Shown: positions 46,185 to 56,662 of the stretch, in pieces
Numbering within the stretch: the first letter of the stretch is position 1
Layout of the letters: every line of letters starts with the position of its first letter
Assembly (NCBI RefSeq): GCF_036320965.1
Contig: NC_092226.1
Location: forward strand, 19,288,502-19,352,501
Reading direction: 5' to 3'
Length of the DNA stretch: 64,000 nucleotides
DNA from: Panulirus ornatus
Taxonomy: Eukaryota; Arthropoda; Malacostraca; Decapoda; Palinuridae
Notes under the pieces: model-generated
What the model was told of the DNA's origin: nothing
What the model saw: only the letters and a program-made list of their open reading frames with translations
Database searches by the model: none
Position numbers and translations under genes: made by a program

Positions 46185-46189
46185 TATAC

Positions 46190-46330
46190 ATTGAAATGTA
46201 TAGGTATGTATATGTGCATGTGTGGGCATTTATGTAGATACATGTGTATGTGGGTGGGTTGGGCCATTCTTTCATCTGTTTCCTTGTGCTACCTCGTTAA
46301 TGCGGGAGACAGCGACTAAGTATATTGAAT
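46190..46330 (+). mobile_element. Older LINE A copy, right part
   Basis: Resumes the long-type 3' UTR (TTGAAATGTATAGGTATG...GGTTGGGCC) and ends in hairpin CTCGTTAATGCGGGAGACAG. It belongs with 42884-43445. Confidence 0.88.
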
Positions 46331-47077
46331 ATAAATAAGATATGAAAAACAATCAAGTAAATACAGTATATACAAAATTGTCAGGCAAAGCCAGGAATGT
46401 GCAGTCAGTTGATGGAATTAACTTCCTCTACCATTAGAGCAATACTTGATAACAGCGGCCGTGGCAGTGGTGGATGGTAGTGGAGGTGGTGGTTGGGTGG
46501 GGTTGGGTTGGGGTGGCAGGGTGGGTTCCACCATAACTTAACTTGCAGCAAAGTTTTCCCACACTAGGAATAAGCCCCTGGAGACAATGAAAAGCCTGCC
46601 AGGTTGGTGGAAGTTCACAGACTAAGTACAGTGGCAGTGAACAACAATGCTGCAAGCTCCAACAAACTTCTGAATGTTGATCAAATCCAATATCATGTTA
46701 TTTTTTCTTGATAATGTCTTTGTTTTATCAATAAAATACCAAAATAATATCTGCAAAGCCATTACTGCTGCCTAAGGGAGCCATTCCAGGTACTTACTAT
46801 TGTAAGAACTGTCAGAAACTTATTTCCATAAGCACCTTATTATAAGAATTTCGGATGAACATGCTACATGGATGAGTGCACATAAGCAAGAAGCACTATC
46901 AAATGAGTGGCAATCTACCATCACTTAAACATAGTGAACATTGGCTTAGGATGTGTACAAATGAGTTCAGAGATTATGTATCTGATCCAATCCAAGAAAC
47001 TGGAAAGTGAGTAATTGTTATACATGGCTTAATGGACAGATATTAAAACCAAACAAGATGCAATAAGCTATACTTAC
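46331..47077. other. DNAJA intron sequence
   Basis: Contains a GGTGG-rich patch at 46455-46530; otherwise nothing recognised. Confidence 0.45.
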
Positions 47078-47256
47078 TTCTTTTCACGGCCTCGTCTCAT
47101 GCCACCACCGAAGAACATGTCAAAGATATCCATCGGTGATGTGAAGGTTGCACCTCCAGAGCCACCTTCCTTGAGTGCCTGCTCTCCTCCTTGATCATAT
47201 ATTTTTCGCTTTTCCTCATTGGACAACACTTCATATGCTTGTGAGATGAGTTTGAA
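47078..47256 (-). CDS. DNAJA1: DNAJA1-like exon: end of J domain and G/F region
   Basis: The exon is bounded by acceptor AG at 47258-47257 and donor GTAAGTA at 47077-47071, and has 59 codons plus two bases. It starts [12 protein letters not shown], the third J-domain helix, then IYDQGGE and a Gly-rich linker. Next comes [13 protein letters not shown], the short G/F segment characteristic of the DNAJA1 branch, and it ends in a basic RRGREKK stretch. The split Lys codon (AA+G) joins cleanly to the next exon. It is free of stops and shows no decay despite nearby LINE insertions. Confidence 0.95.
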
Positions 47257-47499
47257 CTGTACATGAAGGAAACATAATTAGGGGCTTAAGACAAGCTTTA
47301 TGATACTGTAGCCTTATTCTAATGAATTCACTTTGATAACCAATTTTTGTTAAGCAAGATATATTTTTGTAATCTTCCAACAGAACAGCTACAGACCTGT
47401 CCAAATCTGCATCAGAAGTACTTGGAAATAGAAATGCCCTGAAGGGATTAAACCATCCCTATATGGTTAGCTTCTAAATTCAGCCTATATACATATATA

Positions 47500-49045
47500 T
47501 GAAAAAGGACTGGTGATTAGGAATACCTGGTTTAAAAAGAGAGATATGCATATGTATACATAAGTAAGTAGGAGAGATGGCCAGAGAGCATTATTGGATT
47601 ACGTGTTAATTGATAGGCACATGAAAGAGGGACTTTTGGATGTTAATGTGCTGAGAGGGGCAACTGGAGGGATGTCGGATCATTATCTAGTGGAGGCTAT
47701 GGTGAAGATTTGTAGACGTTTTCATAAATGAAGAGGGATTGTTGGGGTGAAAAGAGTGGTGAGAGTAAGTAAGGCATGTGTACAAGTAGGAAGAGAGGAA
47801 AGTGATTGGTTCTCAGTGAATGTTGGTTTGTGGCAGGGGTGCGTGATGTCTCCATCGCTGTTTAATTTGTTTATGGATGGGGTTGTCAGGGAGGTGAGTG
47901 CAAGAGTTTTGGAGAGAGGGGCAAGTATGCAGTCTGTTGTGGATGAGAGGGCTTGGAAAGTGAGTCAGTTGTTGTTCGCTGATGCTACAGCATTGGTGGC
48001 TGATTCGGGTGAGAAACTGCATTAGTTGGTGACTGAGTTTAGTAAAGTTGTGTGAAAGAAGAAAGTTGAAAGTACATGTGAATAAGAGCAAGGTTGTTAA
48101 GTTCGGTAAGGTTGATGAGTCAATTGGGAGATAAGTTTGAGTGGAGAAAAACTGGAGGAAGTAAAGTGTTTTTGATATCTGGGAGTGGCCTTGGCAGTGG
48201 ATGGAACCATGGAAGCAGAAGTGAGTCACAGGGTGGGGGAGGGGGCAAAGGTTCTGGGAGCACTGAAGAATGTGGAAGGTGAGAACGTTATCTCGGAGAG
48301 CAAAAGTTGGTATGTTTGAAGGAATAGTGGTTCCAACAATGTTATATGGTTGTGATGCATGGGCTATAGATAGGGTTGTGCCAAGGAGGGTGGATGTTTT
48401 GGAAATGGTGTGGATGGTGTGAAGTGGTTTGACTGAGTAAGTAATGAAAGGGTAAGAGAGACGTGTGGTAATAAAAAGAGTGTGGTTGAGAGAGCAGAAG
48501 GTGTATTAAAATGGTCTGGTCACATGGAGAGAATGAGGAAAGATTGACAAAGAGGATATATATGTCAGACTTGGAGGGAACGAGGAGAAGTGGGAAACCA
48601 AATTGGAGGTGGAAGGATGGAGTGAAAAAGATTTTGAGTGATGGGGGCCTGAACATACCGGAGGGTGAAAGGCGTGCAAGGAATAGAGTGAATTGGAACG
48701 ATGTGGTATACCGGGGTCATCATGTTGTCAATGGACTGAACCATGGCATGTGAAGCTTCTGGGGTAAACCTTAGAAAGTTTTGTGGGGCCTGTATGTGGA
48801 AAGGGAGCTGTGGTTTCAGTATGTGTGGCAGGGTGGTGACAGGAATGAATAAAGGCAGCAAGTATGAATAAGTACATGTGTATATATGTATATGTCTGTG
48901 TATGTATACGCTGAAATGTATAGGCATGTGCATGTGTGGGCATGTATGTATATACATGTCTATGTAGGTGGGTTGGGCCATTCTTTCATCTGTTTCCATG
49001 CGCTACCTCTAACTTGGGAGATAGAGACAAAGTATAATAAATATA
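47500..49045 (+). mobile_element. LINE A copy with internal deletion and mutated active site
   Basis: The endonuclease end (GNTWFKK, GGMSDHYLVE) is joined at about 47772 to RT just before motif B, removing more than 1 kb. Motif C reads FADA instead of FADD (47975-47986). Later frameshifts follow; 48511-48753 retains the C-terminal domain with the extended stop (ending NGLNHGM). Long-type 3' UTR to about 49045. Confidence 0.88.
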
Positions 49046-49926
49046 ATAAAATATGAATTCAAACAAAATTAGCAAAATTAAACCAATAATAGTCCGCAAA
49101 ATCAACTAATCAAAAGACTGGGACATACAGCCAATAGGCATTTACCCTTACTCCTATATCCCAGGTGTGATTTCACCAGCAGAGTTTAGTTCAAATCTGC
49201 ATTCAGGAAGAGCATAAAGGTAAAACTCTGCTACACATGAGAACAAGATATAAATTTTCTACCTCTGAAGTTTGTTTCTCTAATATTTTTTTTTTTCTCT
49301 TCTTGAAAATAGTTATTCACATACAACTAGTCATCCTAAAGGATAGAAAGCCACTAATCAACCCAAATTCATGGCTTTTAGTCATGGGGAATCAACATGG
49401 AAAAGCACAAACTAATCCATCAATCAGCAATAAAGATTATACCTGAGCATTACAGAAGCATCCTTGAACTTCAAAAGATTAGTTAGTACCTGAACAGAAT
49501 ATCTAAATATAAAATACAATAACAGAGTCCAAAATATGTTCTGGTACCAAGACAATTCCAGGGCATCCATGCTCTCTGCCACTTACATTCAAAAGATGGA
49601 TGATCCGTCTTTGGGTTGTGTGGAGAGTTATCTCACGGATAATGAATCTTCCAGCAATAAAAATCAACTTTGATGAAAGTGGAGAGGCTATTCTACCAAA
49701 AGAGGATGCAGTGTACCAAAAGTGAAGGCAGTGTTGCCAGTACCTGCTGACCCTAACAACACTGTAAATGACTGGCATGGCTGATAATTTTATTAACTTT
49801 TATAGTGTTCCTTTTATAAAAATCTTTTCAATTAATCAATAATTATATCAAGAAAGTAATTATCTTATAAGGATAAACACAGTAAACAGTATTCAATCTT
49901 TCTTTGTAAGTATAATAAACAATAAA
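49046..49926. other. DNAJA intron sequence, nothing recognised
   Basis: No supported feature. Confidence 0.45.
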
Positions 49927-49936
49927 ACACACAAAA

Positions 49937-51918
49937 TTTTAGGGAGAATAAAAAGATGTTCTGGAAGGAGGTAAATAGGGTGCGTAAGACAAGGGAGCAC
50001 ATGGGAACTTCAGTGAAGGGCGCAAATGGGGAGGTGATAAGTAGTGGTGATGTGAGAAGGAGATGGAATGAGTATTTTGAAGGTTTGTTGAATGTGTCTG
50101 ATGACAGAGTGGCAGATATAGGGTGTTTGGGTCGAGGTGGTGTGCAAAGTGAGAGGGTTAGGGAAAATGATTTGGTAAACAGAGAAGAGGTAGTAAAAGC
50201 TTTGCGGAAGATGAAAGCCGGCAAGGCAGCAGGTTTGGATGGTATTGCAGTGGAATTTATTAAAAAAGGGGGTGACTGTATTGTTGACTGGTTGGTAAGG
50301 TTATTTAATGTATGTATGACTCATGGTGAGGTGCCTGAGGATTGGCGGAATGCGTGCATAGTGCCATTGTACAAAGGCAAAGGGGATAAGAGTGAGTGCT
50401 CAAATTACAGAGGTATAAGTTTGTTGAGTATTCCTGGTAAATTATATGGGAGAGTATTGATTGAGAGGGTGAAGGCATGTACAGAGCATCAGATTGGGGA
50501 AGAGCAGTGTGGTTTCAGAAGTGGTAGAGGATGTGTGGATCAGGTGTTTGCTTTGAAGAATGTATGTGAGAAATACTTAGAAAAGCAAATGGATTTGTAT
50601 GTAGCATTTATGGATCTGGAGAAGGCATATGATAGAGTTGATAGAGATGCTCTGTGGAAGGTATTAAGAATATATGGTGTGGGAGGCAAGTTGTTAGAAG
50701 CAGTGAAAAGTTTTTATCGAGGATGCAAGGCATGTGTACGTGTAGGAAGAGAGGAAAGTGATTGGTTCTCAGTGAATGTAGGTTTGCGGCAGGGGTGTGT
50801 GATGTCTCCATGGTTGTTTAATTTGTTTATGGATGGGGTTGTTAGGGAGGTAAATGCAAGAGTCTTGGAAAGAGGGGCAAGTATGAAGTCTGTTGGGGAT
50901 GAGAGAGCTTGGGAAGTGAGTCAGTTGTTGTTTGCTGATGATACAGCGCTGGTGGCGGATTCATGTGAGAAAGTGCAGAAGCTGGTGACGGAGTTTGGTA
51001 AAGTGTGTGGAAGAAGAAAGTTAAGAGTAAATGTGAATAAGAGCAAGGTTATTAGGTACAGTAGGGTTAAGGGTCAAGTCAATTGGGAGGTGAGTTTGAA
51101 TGGAGAAAAACTGGAGGAAGTGAAGTGTTTTAGATATCTGGGAGTGGATCTGTCAGCGGATGGAACCATGGAAGCGGAAGTGGATCATAGGGTGGGGGAG
51201 GGGGCGAAAATTTTGGGAGCCTTGAAAAATGTGTGGAAGTCGAGAACATTATCCCGGAAAGCAAAAATGGGTATGTTTGAAGGAATAGTAGTTCCAACAA
51301 TGTTGTATGGTTGCGAGGCGTGGGATATGGATAGAGTTGTGCGCAGGAGGATGGATGTGCTGGAAATGAGATGTTTGAGGACAATGTGTGGTGTGAGGTG
51401 GTTTGATCGAGTAAGTAACGTAAGGGTAAGAGAGATGTGTGGAAATAAAAAGAGCGTGGTTGAGAGAGCAGAAGAGGGTGTTTTGAAATGGTTTGGGCAC
51501 ATGGAGAGAATGAGTGAGGAAAGATTGACCAAGAGGATATATGTGTCGGAGGTGGAGGGAACGAGGAGAAGAGGGAGACCAAATTGGAGGTGGAAAGATG
51601 GAGTGAAAAGGATTTTGTGTGATCGGGGCCTGAACATGCAGGAGGGTGAAAGGAGGGCAAGGAATAGAGTGAATTGGAGCGATGTGGTATACAGGGGTTG
51701 ACGTGCTGTCAGTGGATTGAATCAAGGCATGTGAAGCGTCCGGGGTAAACCATGGAAAGCTGTGTAGGTATGTATATTTGCTAAACCATGGAAAGCTGTG
51801 TAGGTATGTATATTTGCGTGTGTGGACGTGTGTATGTACATGTGTATGGGGGGGGTTGGGCCATTTCTTTCGTCTGTTTCCTTGCGCTACCTCGCAAACG
51901 CGGGAGACAGCGACAAAG

Positions 51919-51959
<41 letters not shown>
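49937..51959 (+). mobile_element. LINE A copy, intact RT frame, target-site duplication
   Basis: Plus-strand copy starting in the linker before RT, with poly(A) at about 51921-51958. Flanks ACACACAAAA at 49927-49936 and 51960-51969 form a 10-bp duplication, though in low-complexity sequence. The 3' UTR has an extra 36-bp tandem duplication (51746-51781, 51782-51817) and the terminal hairpin at 51885-51912. Confidence 0.93.
49956..51701 (+). CDS. LINE A reverse transcriptase and C-terminal domain, 581 codons
   Basis: The longest uninterrupted LINE frame in the window. Landmarks by residue: GKAAGLDGIAVEF 89-101, IVPLYKGKGD 135-144, YRGISLLSIPGK 151-162, QCGFRSGRGCVDQ 184-196, motif A with catalytic Asp 220, motif B RQGCVMSPWLF 279-289, motif C FADD 326-329, then the thumb and the C-terminal domain ending VVYRG. 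All catalytic residues are present. The ATG is internal: the endonuclease and natural start were lost by 5' truncation. It would act in reverse transcription at the chromosome, but this copy alone probably cannot transpose. Confidence 0.9.
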   Translation: MFWKEVNRVRKTREHMGTSVKGANGEVISSGDVRRRWNEYFEGLLNVSDDRVADIGCLGRGGVQSERVRENDLVNREEVVKALRKMKAGKAAGLDGIAVEFIKKGGDCIVDWLVRLFNVCMTHGEVPEDWRNACIVPLYKGKGDKSECSNYRGISLLSIPGKLYGRVLIERVKACTEHQIGEEQCGFRSGRGCVDQVFALKNVCEKYLEKQMDLYVAFMDLEKAYDRVDRDALWKVLRIYGVGGKLLEAVKSFYRGCKACVRVGREESDWFSVNVGLRQGCVMSPWLFNLFMDGVVREVNARVLERGASMKSVGDERAWEVSQLLFADDTALVADSCEKVQKLVTEFGKVCGRRKLRVNVNKSKVIRYSRVKGQVNWEVSLNGEKLEEVKCFRYLGVDLSADGTMEAEVDHRVGEGAKILGALKNVWKSRTLSRKAKMGMFEGIVVPTMLYGCEAWDMDRVVRRRMDVLEMRCLRTMCGVRWFDRVSNVRVREMCGNKKSVVERAEEGVLKWFGHMERMSEERLTKRIYVSEVEGTRRRGRPNWRWKDGVKRILCDRGLNMQEGERRARNRVNWSDVVYRG

Positions 51960-52069
51960 ACACACAAAAGCAACTCAACGAACACTCAGAACTTACTCAG
52001 TCACCTTTTGGCATATTGTGGAGAAATATCTATATTTAAAAATATTGGACTAAGACAAAATATACTTCT

Positions 52070-52618
52070 GAAGGCCACATTCATTCACATTCAGTCTCTA
52101 GCTGTCATGTGTAATGCACTGAAACCACAGCTCCCTACCAACAGACCTTTCCATGGTCTACCCTAAATGCTTCACATGCCCTGGTTCAGTCCACTGACAG
52201 CACGTTGTCCCCTATACACCACATCATTACAATTCACTATTCCTTGCATGCCTCCCATCCTCCTGCATGTTCAGGCCCCAATTGCTCAAAATCCTCTTCT
52301 CTTTATCCTTCTACCTCCATTTTGGTCTACCGCTTCTTGTTCCCTCCACCTCAGACACATCTATCCTCTTTCTCAACCTTTCCTCACTCATTCTCTCCAT
52401 ATGTCCAAACCAATTCAACAAACCCTCTTCTCTCTCAACAACACTTTTTATTACCACACATCTCTCTTACCCTTTCCTTTTACTCGATCATACCACCTCA
52501 AACTACATATTGTCCTCAAACATTTCATTTCCAACACATCAACCCTCCTCTGCACAACTCTATTCATAACCCATGCCTTGTAACCATATACTGTTGGTAC
52601 TACTATTCCTTCAAACAT
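52070..52618 (-). mobile_element. LINE A C-terminal end and 3' UTR
   Basis: Minus-strand copy, decayed. C-terminal domain pieces (YGYKAWVMNRVVQRRVDVLE at about 52560) and part of a long-type 3' UTR. It is cut at 52618 by TA-rich sequence leading into a minisatellite. Confidence 0.85.
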
Positions 52619-52639
52619 ATATAAATATATATATCTTTC

Positions 52640-53480
52640 CACTACCACTGTCTGATTCCTTCCTTCCTCTTCCACTACCACTGTCTGATTCCTTCCTTCC
52701 TTTACCTCTACCACTGTCTGATTCCCTCCTTCCTCTTCCACTACCACTGTCTGATTCCTTCCTTCCTCTTCCACTAACACTGTCTGGTTCCTCCTTCCTT
52801 TTCCACCATCGCTGTCTGATTCCTTCCTTCCTCTTCCACTACCACTGTCTGACTCCTTCCTTCCTTTTCCTCTACCACTATCTGATTCCTTCCCTCCTAT
52901 TCCACTACTACTGTCTGATTCCTTCCTTCCTCTTCCACTACCACTGTCTGATTCCTTCCCTCCTATTCCACTACCACTGTCTGATTCCTTCCTTCCTCTT
53001 CCACTACCACTGTCTGATTCCTTCCTTCCTCTTCCACTACCACTGTCTGATTCCTTCCTTCCTCTTCCACTACCACTGTCTGATTCCTTCCTTCCTCTTA
53101 CACTACCACTGTCTGATTCCTTCCTTCCTCTTCCACTACCACTGTCTGATTCCTTCCTTCGTTTTCCACTACCACTGTCTGATTCCTTCCTTCCTCTTCC
53201 ACTACCACTGTCTGATTTCTTCCTTCCTCTTCCACTACCACTGTCTGATTCCTTTCTTCCTCTTCCACTACCACTGTCTGATTCCTCCCTTACTCTTCCT
53301 CTACCACTGTCTGATTCCTCCCTTACTCTTCCTCTACCACTGTCTGATTCCTTCCCTTCTCTTCCACTACCGCTGTCTGATTCCTTCCTTCCTCTTCCAC
53401 TACCACTGTCCGATTCCTTCCTTCCTCTTCCACTACCACTGTCTGATTCCTTCCTTCCTCTTTCACCACCGCTGTCTGAT
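52640..53480. repeat. 33-bp minisatellite, about 25 units
   Basis: Unit CCACTACCACTGTCTGATTC plus CTTCCTTCCTCTT, with few substitutions and almost no length change. The pyrimidine-rich strand is the plus strand. Because 33 is a multiple of 3, both strands stay open; the 320-codon plus frame (repeating HYHCLIPSFLF) is not evidence of a gene. Confidence 0.95.
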
Positions 53481-53916
53481 TCGAATCCTGAAAGCTGTAT
53501 GTTTACAATTCAAACAATTCTATATGATACTTTGATATGGGTGTGAATGACGGTAGGAACGACTTGGTCATCAGAAGTTATCAACGGAATCATCATTTTA
53601 CGGTATACGAATGAGTGCTGGATGGAGGGTAAATGAGTGCATTTGTTTGAAATATACAACAGGTTTGCTGTTTAGTCGAAGGTCTGTTGCGTTCCTGAAC
53701 CTCAACTTCCTCAATGATTTTTCATATATTTTTATTACCTTAGGAAGTATATCAATACCGATAACTCATGAGCTTAAACTTAATTTCTTTTTCCTTCATG
53801 TTTACTTTTCTACAATAAATGATATGTAGACATCTGTTATTCAATAAATGTTAGAGGATTCAGCCACACAATAATGATGTCATTTGAATGGTAACAATGA
53901 CTCTCACGTCCAAATG
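53481..53916. other. DNAJA intron sequence, nothing recognised
   Basis: No supported feature; an (AT)n follows at about 53917-53934. Confidence 0.45.
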
Positions 53917-53934
53917 ATATATATATATATATAT

Positions 53935-54696
53935 GTTTTAGATATCTGGGAGTGGATCTGGCAGCGGATGGAACCATGGGAGCGGAAGTGGATCATAGGG
54001 TGGGGGAGGAGGCAAAAATCCTGGGAGCCTTGAAGAATTTGTGGAAGTCGAGAACATTATCTCGGAAAGCAAAAATGGGTATGTTTGAAGGAATAGTGGT
54101 TCCAACAATGTTGTATGGTTGCGAGGCGTGGGCTATGGATAGAGTTGTGCGCAGGAGGGTGGATGTGCTGGAAATGAGATGTTTGAGGACAATGTGTGGT
54201 GTGAGGTGGTTTGATCGAGTAACTAACGTAAGGGTAAGAGAGATGTGTGGAAATAAAAAGAGCGTGGTGGAGAGAGCAGAAGAGGGTGTTTTGAAATGGT
54301 TTGGGCACATGGAGAGAATGAGTGAGGAAAGATTGACCAAGAGGATATATGTGTCGGAGGTGGAGGGAACGAGGAGAAGTGGGAGACCAAATTGGAGGTG
54401 GAAAGATGGAGTGAAAAAGATTTTGTGTGATCGGGGCCTGAACATGCAGGAGGGTGAAAGGCGGGCAAGGAATAGAGTGAATTGGATCGATGTGGTATAC
54501 CGGGGTTGACGTGCTGTCAGTGGATTGAATCAGGGCATGTGAAGCGTCTGGGGTAAACCATGGAAAGCTGTGTAGGTATGTATATTTGCGTTTGTGGACG
54601 TGTATGTATATACATGTATATGGGGGTGGGTTGGGCCATTTCGTTCGTCTGTTTCCTTGCGCTACCTCGCAAACGCGGGAGACAGCGACAAAGCAA
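53935..54696 (+). mobile_element. LINE A copy, C-terminal end, young
   Basis: Plus-strand copy beginning at FRYLGVDLAADG right after an (AT)n tract. Frame open from 53952 to the stop at 54509. Short-type 3' UTR with intact hairpin near 54660-54688 and an A-rich tail. Confidence 0.9.
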
Positions 54697-54764
54697 AAAA
54701 AGAAAAAAGAAATATCTTTCAAACTGTAAATTTGTTTAAAACATAAAATTATGAATTCTGAGGG

Positions 54765-54900
54765 TTGAAAAGGGCTGTGTGATGTCACCATGGATTTCTA
54801 CCTAGGGAAAATGGAAGTAAAGATGGAGTGTGGTAGTGAGGTCAATGGCAAATGAAAAAGTCTGTTTGCAGATGATACTGTGTTTTTGCTGAGTGAAGAA
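54765..54900 (+). mobile_element. LINE B RT remnant
   Basis: A motif B-like GCVMSPW segment, then LFADDTVFLLSEEE (motif C), interrupted by opposite-strand LINE C sequence at 54905. Confidence 0.72.
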
Positions 54901-54904
54901 GAAC

Positions 54905-55385
54905 CGTTTTCTTTCTCTTTATATTGGAGGCTCCAGTCACAGACCTTAACTGAGAAATGAGGAAGCAAATATATGGAAAAAAGACGAGACAAACGAATGT
55001 ATTTATGAATTTTGAAGGAAAAGAAAAGCCTTGTCAGGTGATAGTTCTTGGCAAAACCAAGGGAGGGTTAAGAGCTCCAAAGCTTTGAGATGTATGGAAA
55101 GAAACAGTTATCAAAACAGCTCACCCTTGAGTTGCCAAGAGCCACAAAGTAATCATGTGACACAGCAACTTCCCAAGTAATGCACGGTCTAGCTAGTGGT
55201 AGGGGACACACAAGTTGACAGCTCTTGAGAGCAAAATCCAAAGTGAAACCTTAAAAAAAAAAAAAAAAAAGCGGGGGAAAATGTAAGGAAAGTAGGTCAA
55301 ACTTTGAAGTTAGCTTGGGTGAGCTGATAAGGTGGACCACTTTTGACTTGACTCTGTTGAGTAAGGTTATCATTTGCCTAAGTTA
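54905..55385 (-). mobile_element. LINE C 3' end, apparently inserted in LINE B
   Basis: Minus-strand jockey-like end: RFHFGFCSQELSTCVSPTTS and the coding end, then a UTR ending near ATTGGAGGCTCCAGTC at the left. LINE B sequence resumes to the right. Confidence 0.72.
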
Positions 55386-55439
55386 CTGAAGGTGATTGAG
55401 TGAATGTAAAGTAATAGACACAGCATGAAAGTTCATATC

Positions 55440-56095
55440 TAAGAAAGTCCTGTAAGAGTAACAGATGAAATTGTATTAAATGGTGTTATATACATAGGGG
55501 TAGGAAGACCAGAGGAGGTGACAGAATTTAAGTATTTGGGGTCTAACTTGGTTAAGTTTGTTGATATGCAAGGAGAGATAAGGGAAAGAGCACTACAGGG
55601 TAGAAGAGTCACTGGGTTCCTCTGGGTCCTTTACAAATAAATGAAGGGTACAGATCTAAGTACATAAGTGAAGAAAGGATCCAGGGAATACATAGTCCTC
55701 CCAACCCTGACTATGCAGCAGAGACATGGACGCCGACGAGTCACAGAGGTCAAGAATCCAAACTATGGAAACGAGTTATTTGAAAGCAGCAGGTGGTATG
55801 ACCAAATGGAAAGAAGAGTGGAGTGGTAGAGCGGGTGAAACATAATACCTTTATGTCATTTAGGCATGTGGAAAGAATGCAAGGTGAGGAGTTTACAAGG
55901 AGAGAGCATCATGCTGCAATTAAAGGGGTTGGTGTGAGAGGAAGACTACCTGTGACAAAGAATACAGTAAAGAGAGAAATGGAGGAAGAATGCGTGAAAT
56001 GAACACGTAAGAGGCATGTAAGACAAGAATAAGTCAAGATTCCTTTCTTTTGCCACCCCTTGAAGGGGAGTTCCCAGAGGAAACGAGTGGCACTG
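55440..56095 (+). mobile_element. LINE B C-terminal remnant and 3' end
   Basis: Translation pieces in order: DEIVLNGV, EVTEFKYLGSNLVKF, IRERALQGRRVTGFL, IVLPTLT, then decayed FGHVERM-like (TTTAGGCATGTGGAAAGAATG). It ends in TTTTGCCACCCCTTGAAGGG, which matches the tail of repeat D. Several stops. Confidence 0.78.
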
Positions 56096-56662
56096 ACAAA
56101 GTTAACAACTCTGGCTTTTCCTTGATGAGATAGTTTTAAGTTCATAACACTTTTCTTCCCCCTTCAATTTGTTTCCATGTACAGACTATCATACGTCTTT
56201 CTCTTTTTTCTAGACTGTAAGTTCGAGTCTTTTCAGTCTATCATGGAAATTTCAATATTAAATCCAATCAATTCTATTCAAGGATCAATTCTTCATTCTA
56301 AACTGTTTATCTCCATCTATTAGTGGGTGAACATAAAACACGGCATTCAATTTTGCTTGAGAACATATCAAACATTCATTAATAACACTAAATTGTACTA
56401 TCTCCTCAATTTGCTCTCTAGATTCTAGTTTTTCATTCATGATAGTCCCTTATCTTTAAGAGAGAAAGAGAGGGTTAAAAAATTCCAGCTCTTTAAAGAA
56501 TTTAAAACAATTTCATTTTTTTCCTTATTACAGTTAAAAGCTTAAAATTCTGCAAAAACACAATAGTGCTGCTAATAAAATAGTCATTCTTGAGAATGAA
56601 GCCACTCGCCAATAAAACTAAAACTTTACTATTAAGAACAATGATACAGTAATAGCACTTAC
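56096..56662. other. DNAJA intron next to the start-codon exon
   Basis: Nothing recognised apart from the splice donor at 56662. Confidence 0.45.

Noticed and set aside
52640..53480. CRISPR-like regular repeat array
   Set aside because: Units abut with no unique spacers, and the context is eukaryotic.
52573..53535. 320-codon ORF with an 11-residue repeat, like a structural protein
   Set aside because: Entirely a 33-bp minisatellite plus flanks; open on both strands, with no start context or splice evidence.
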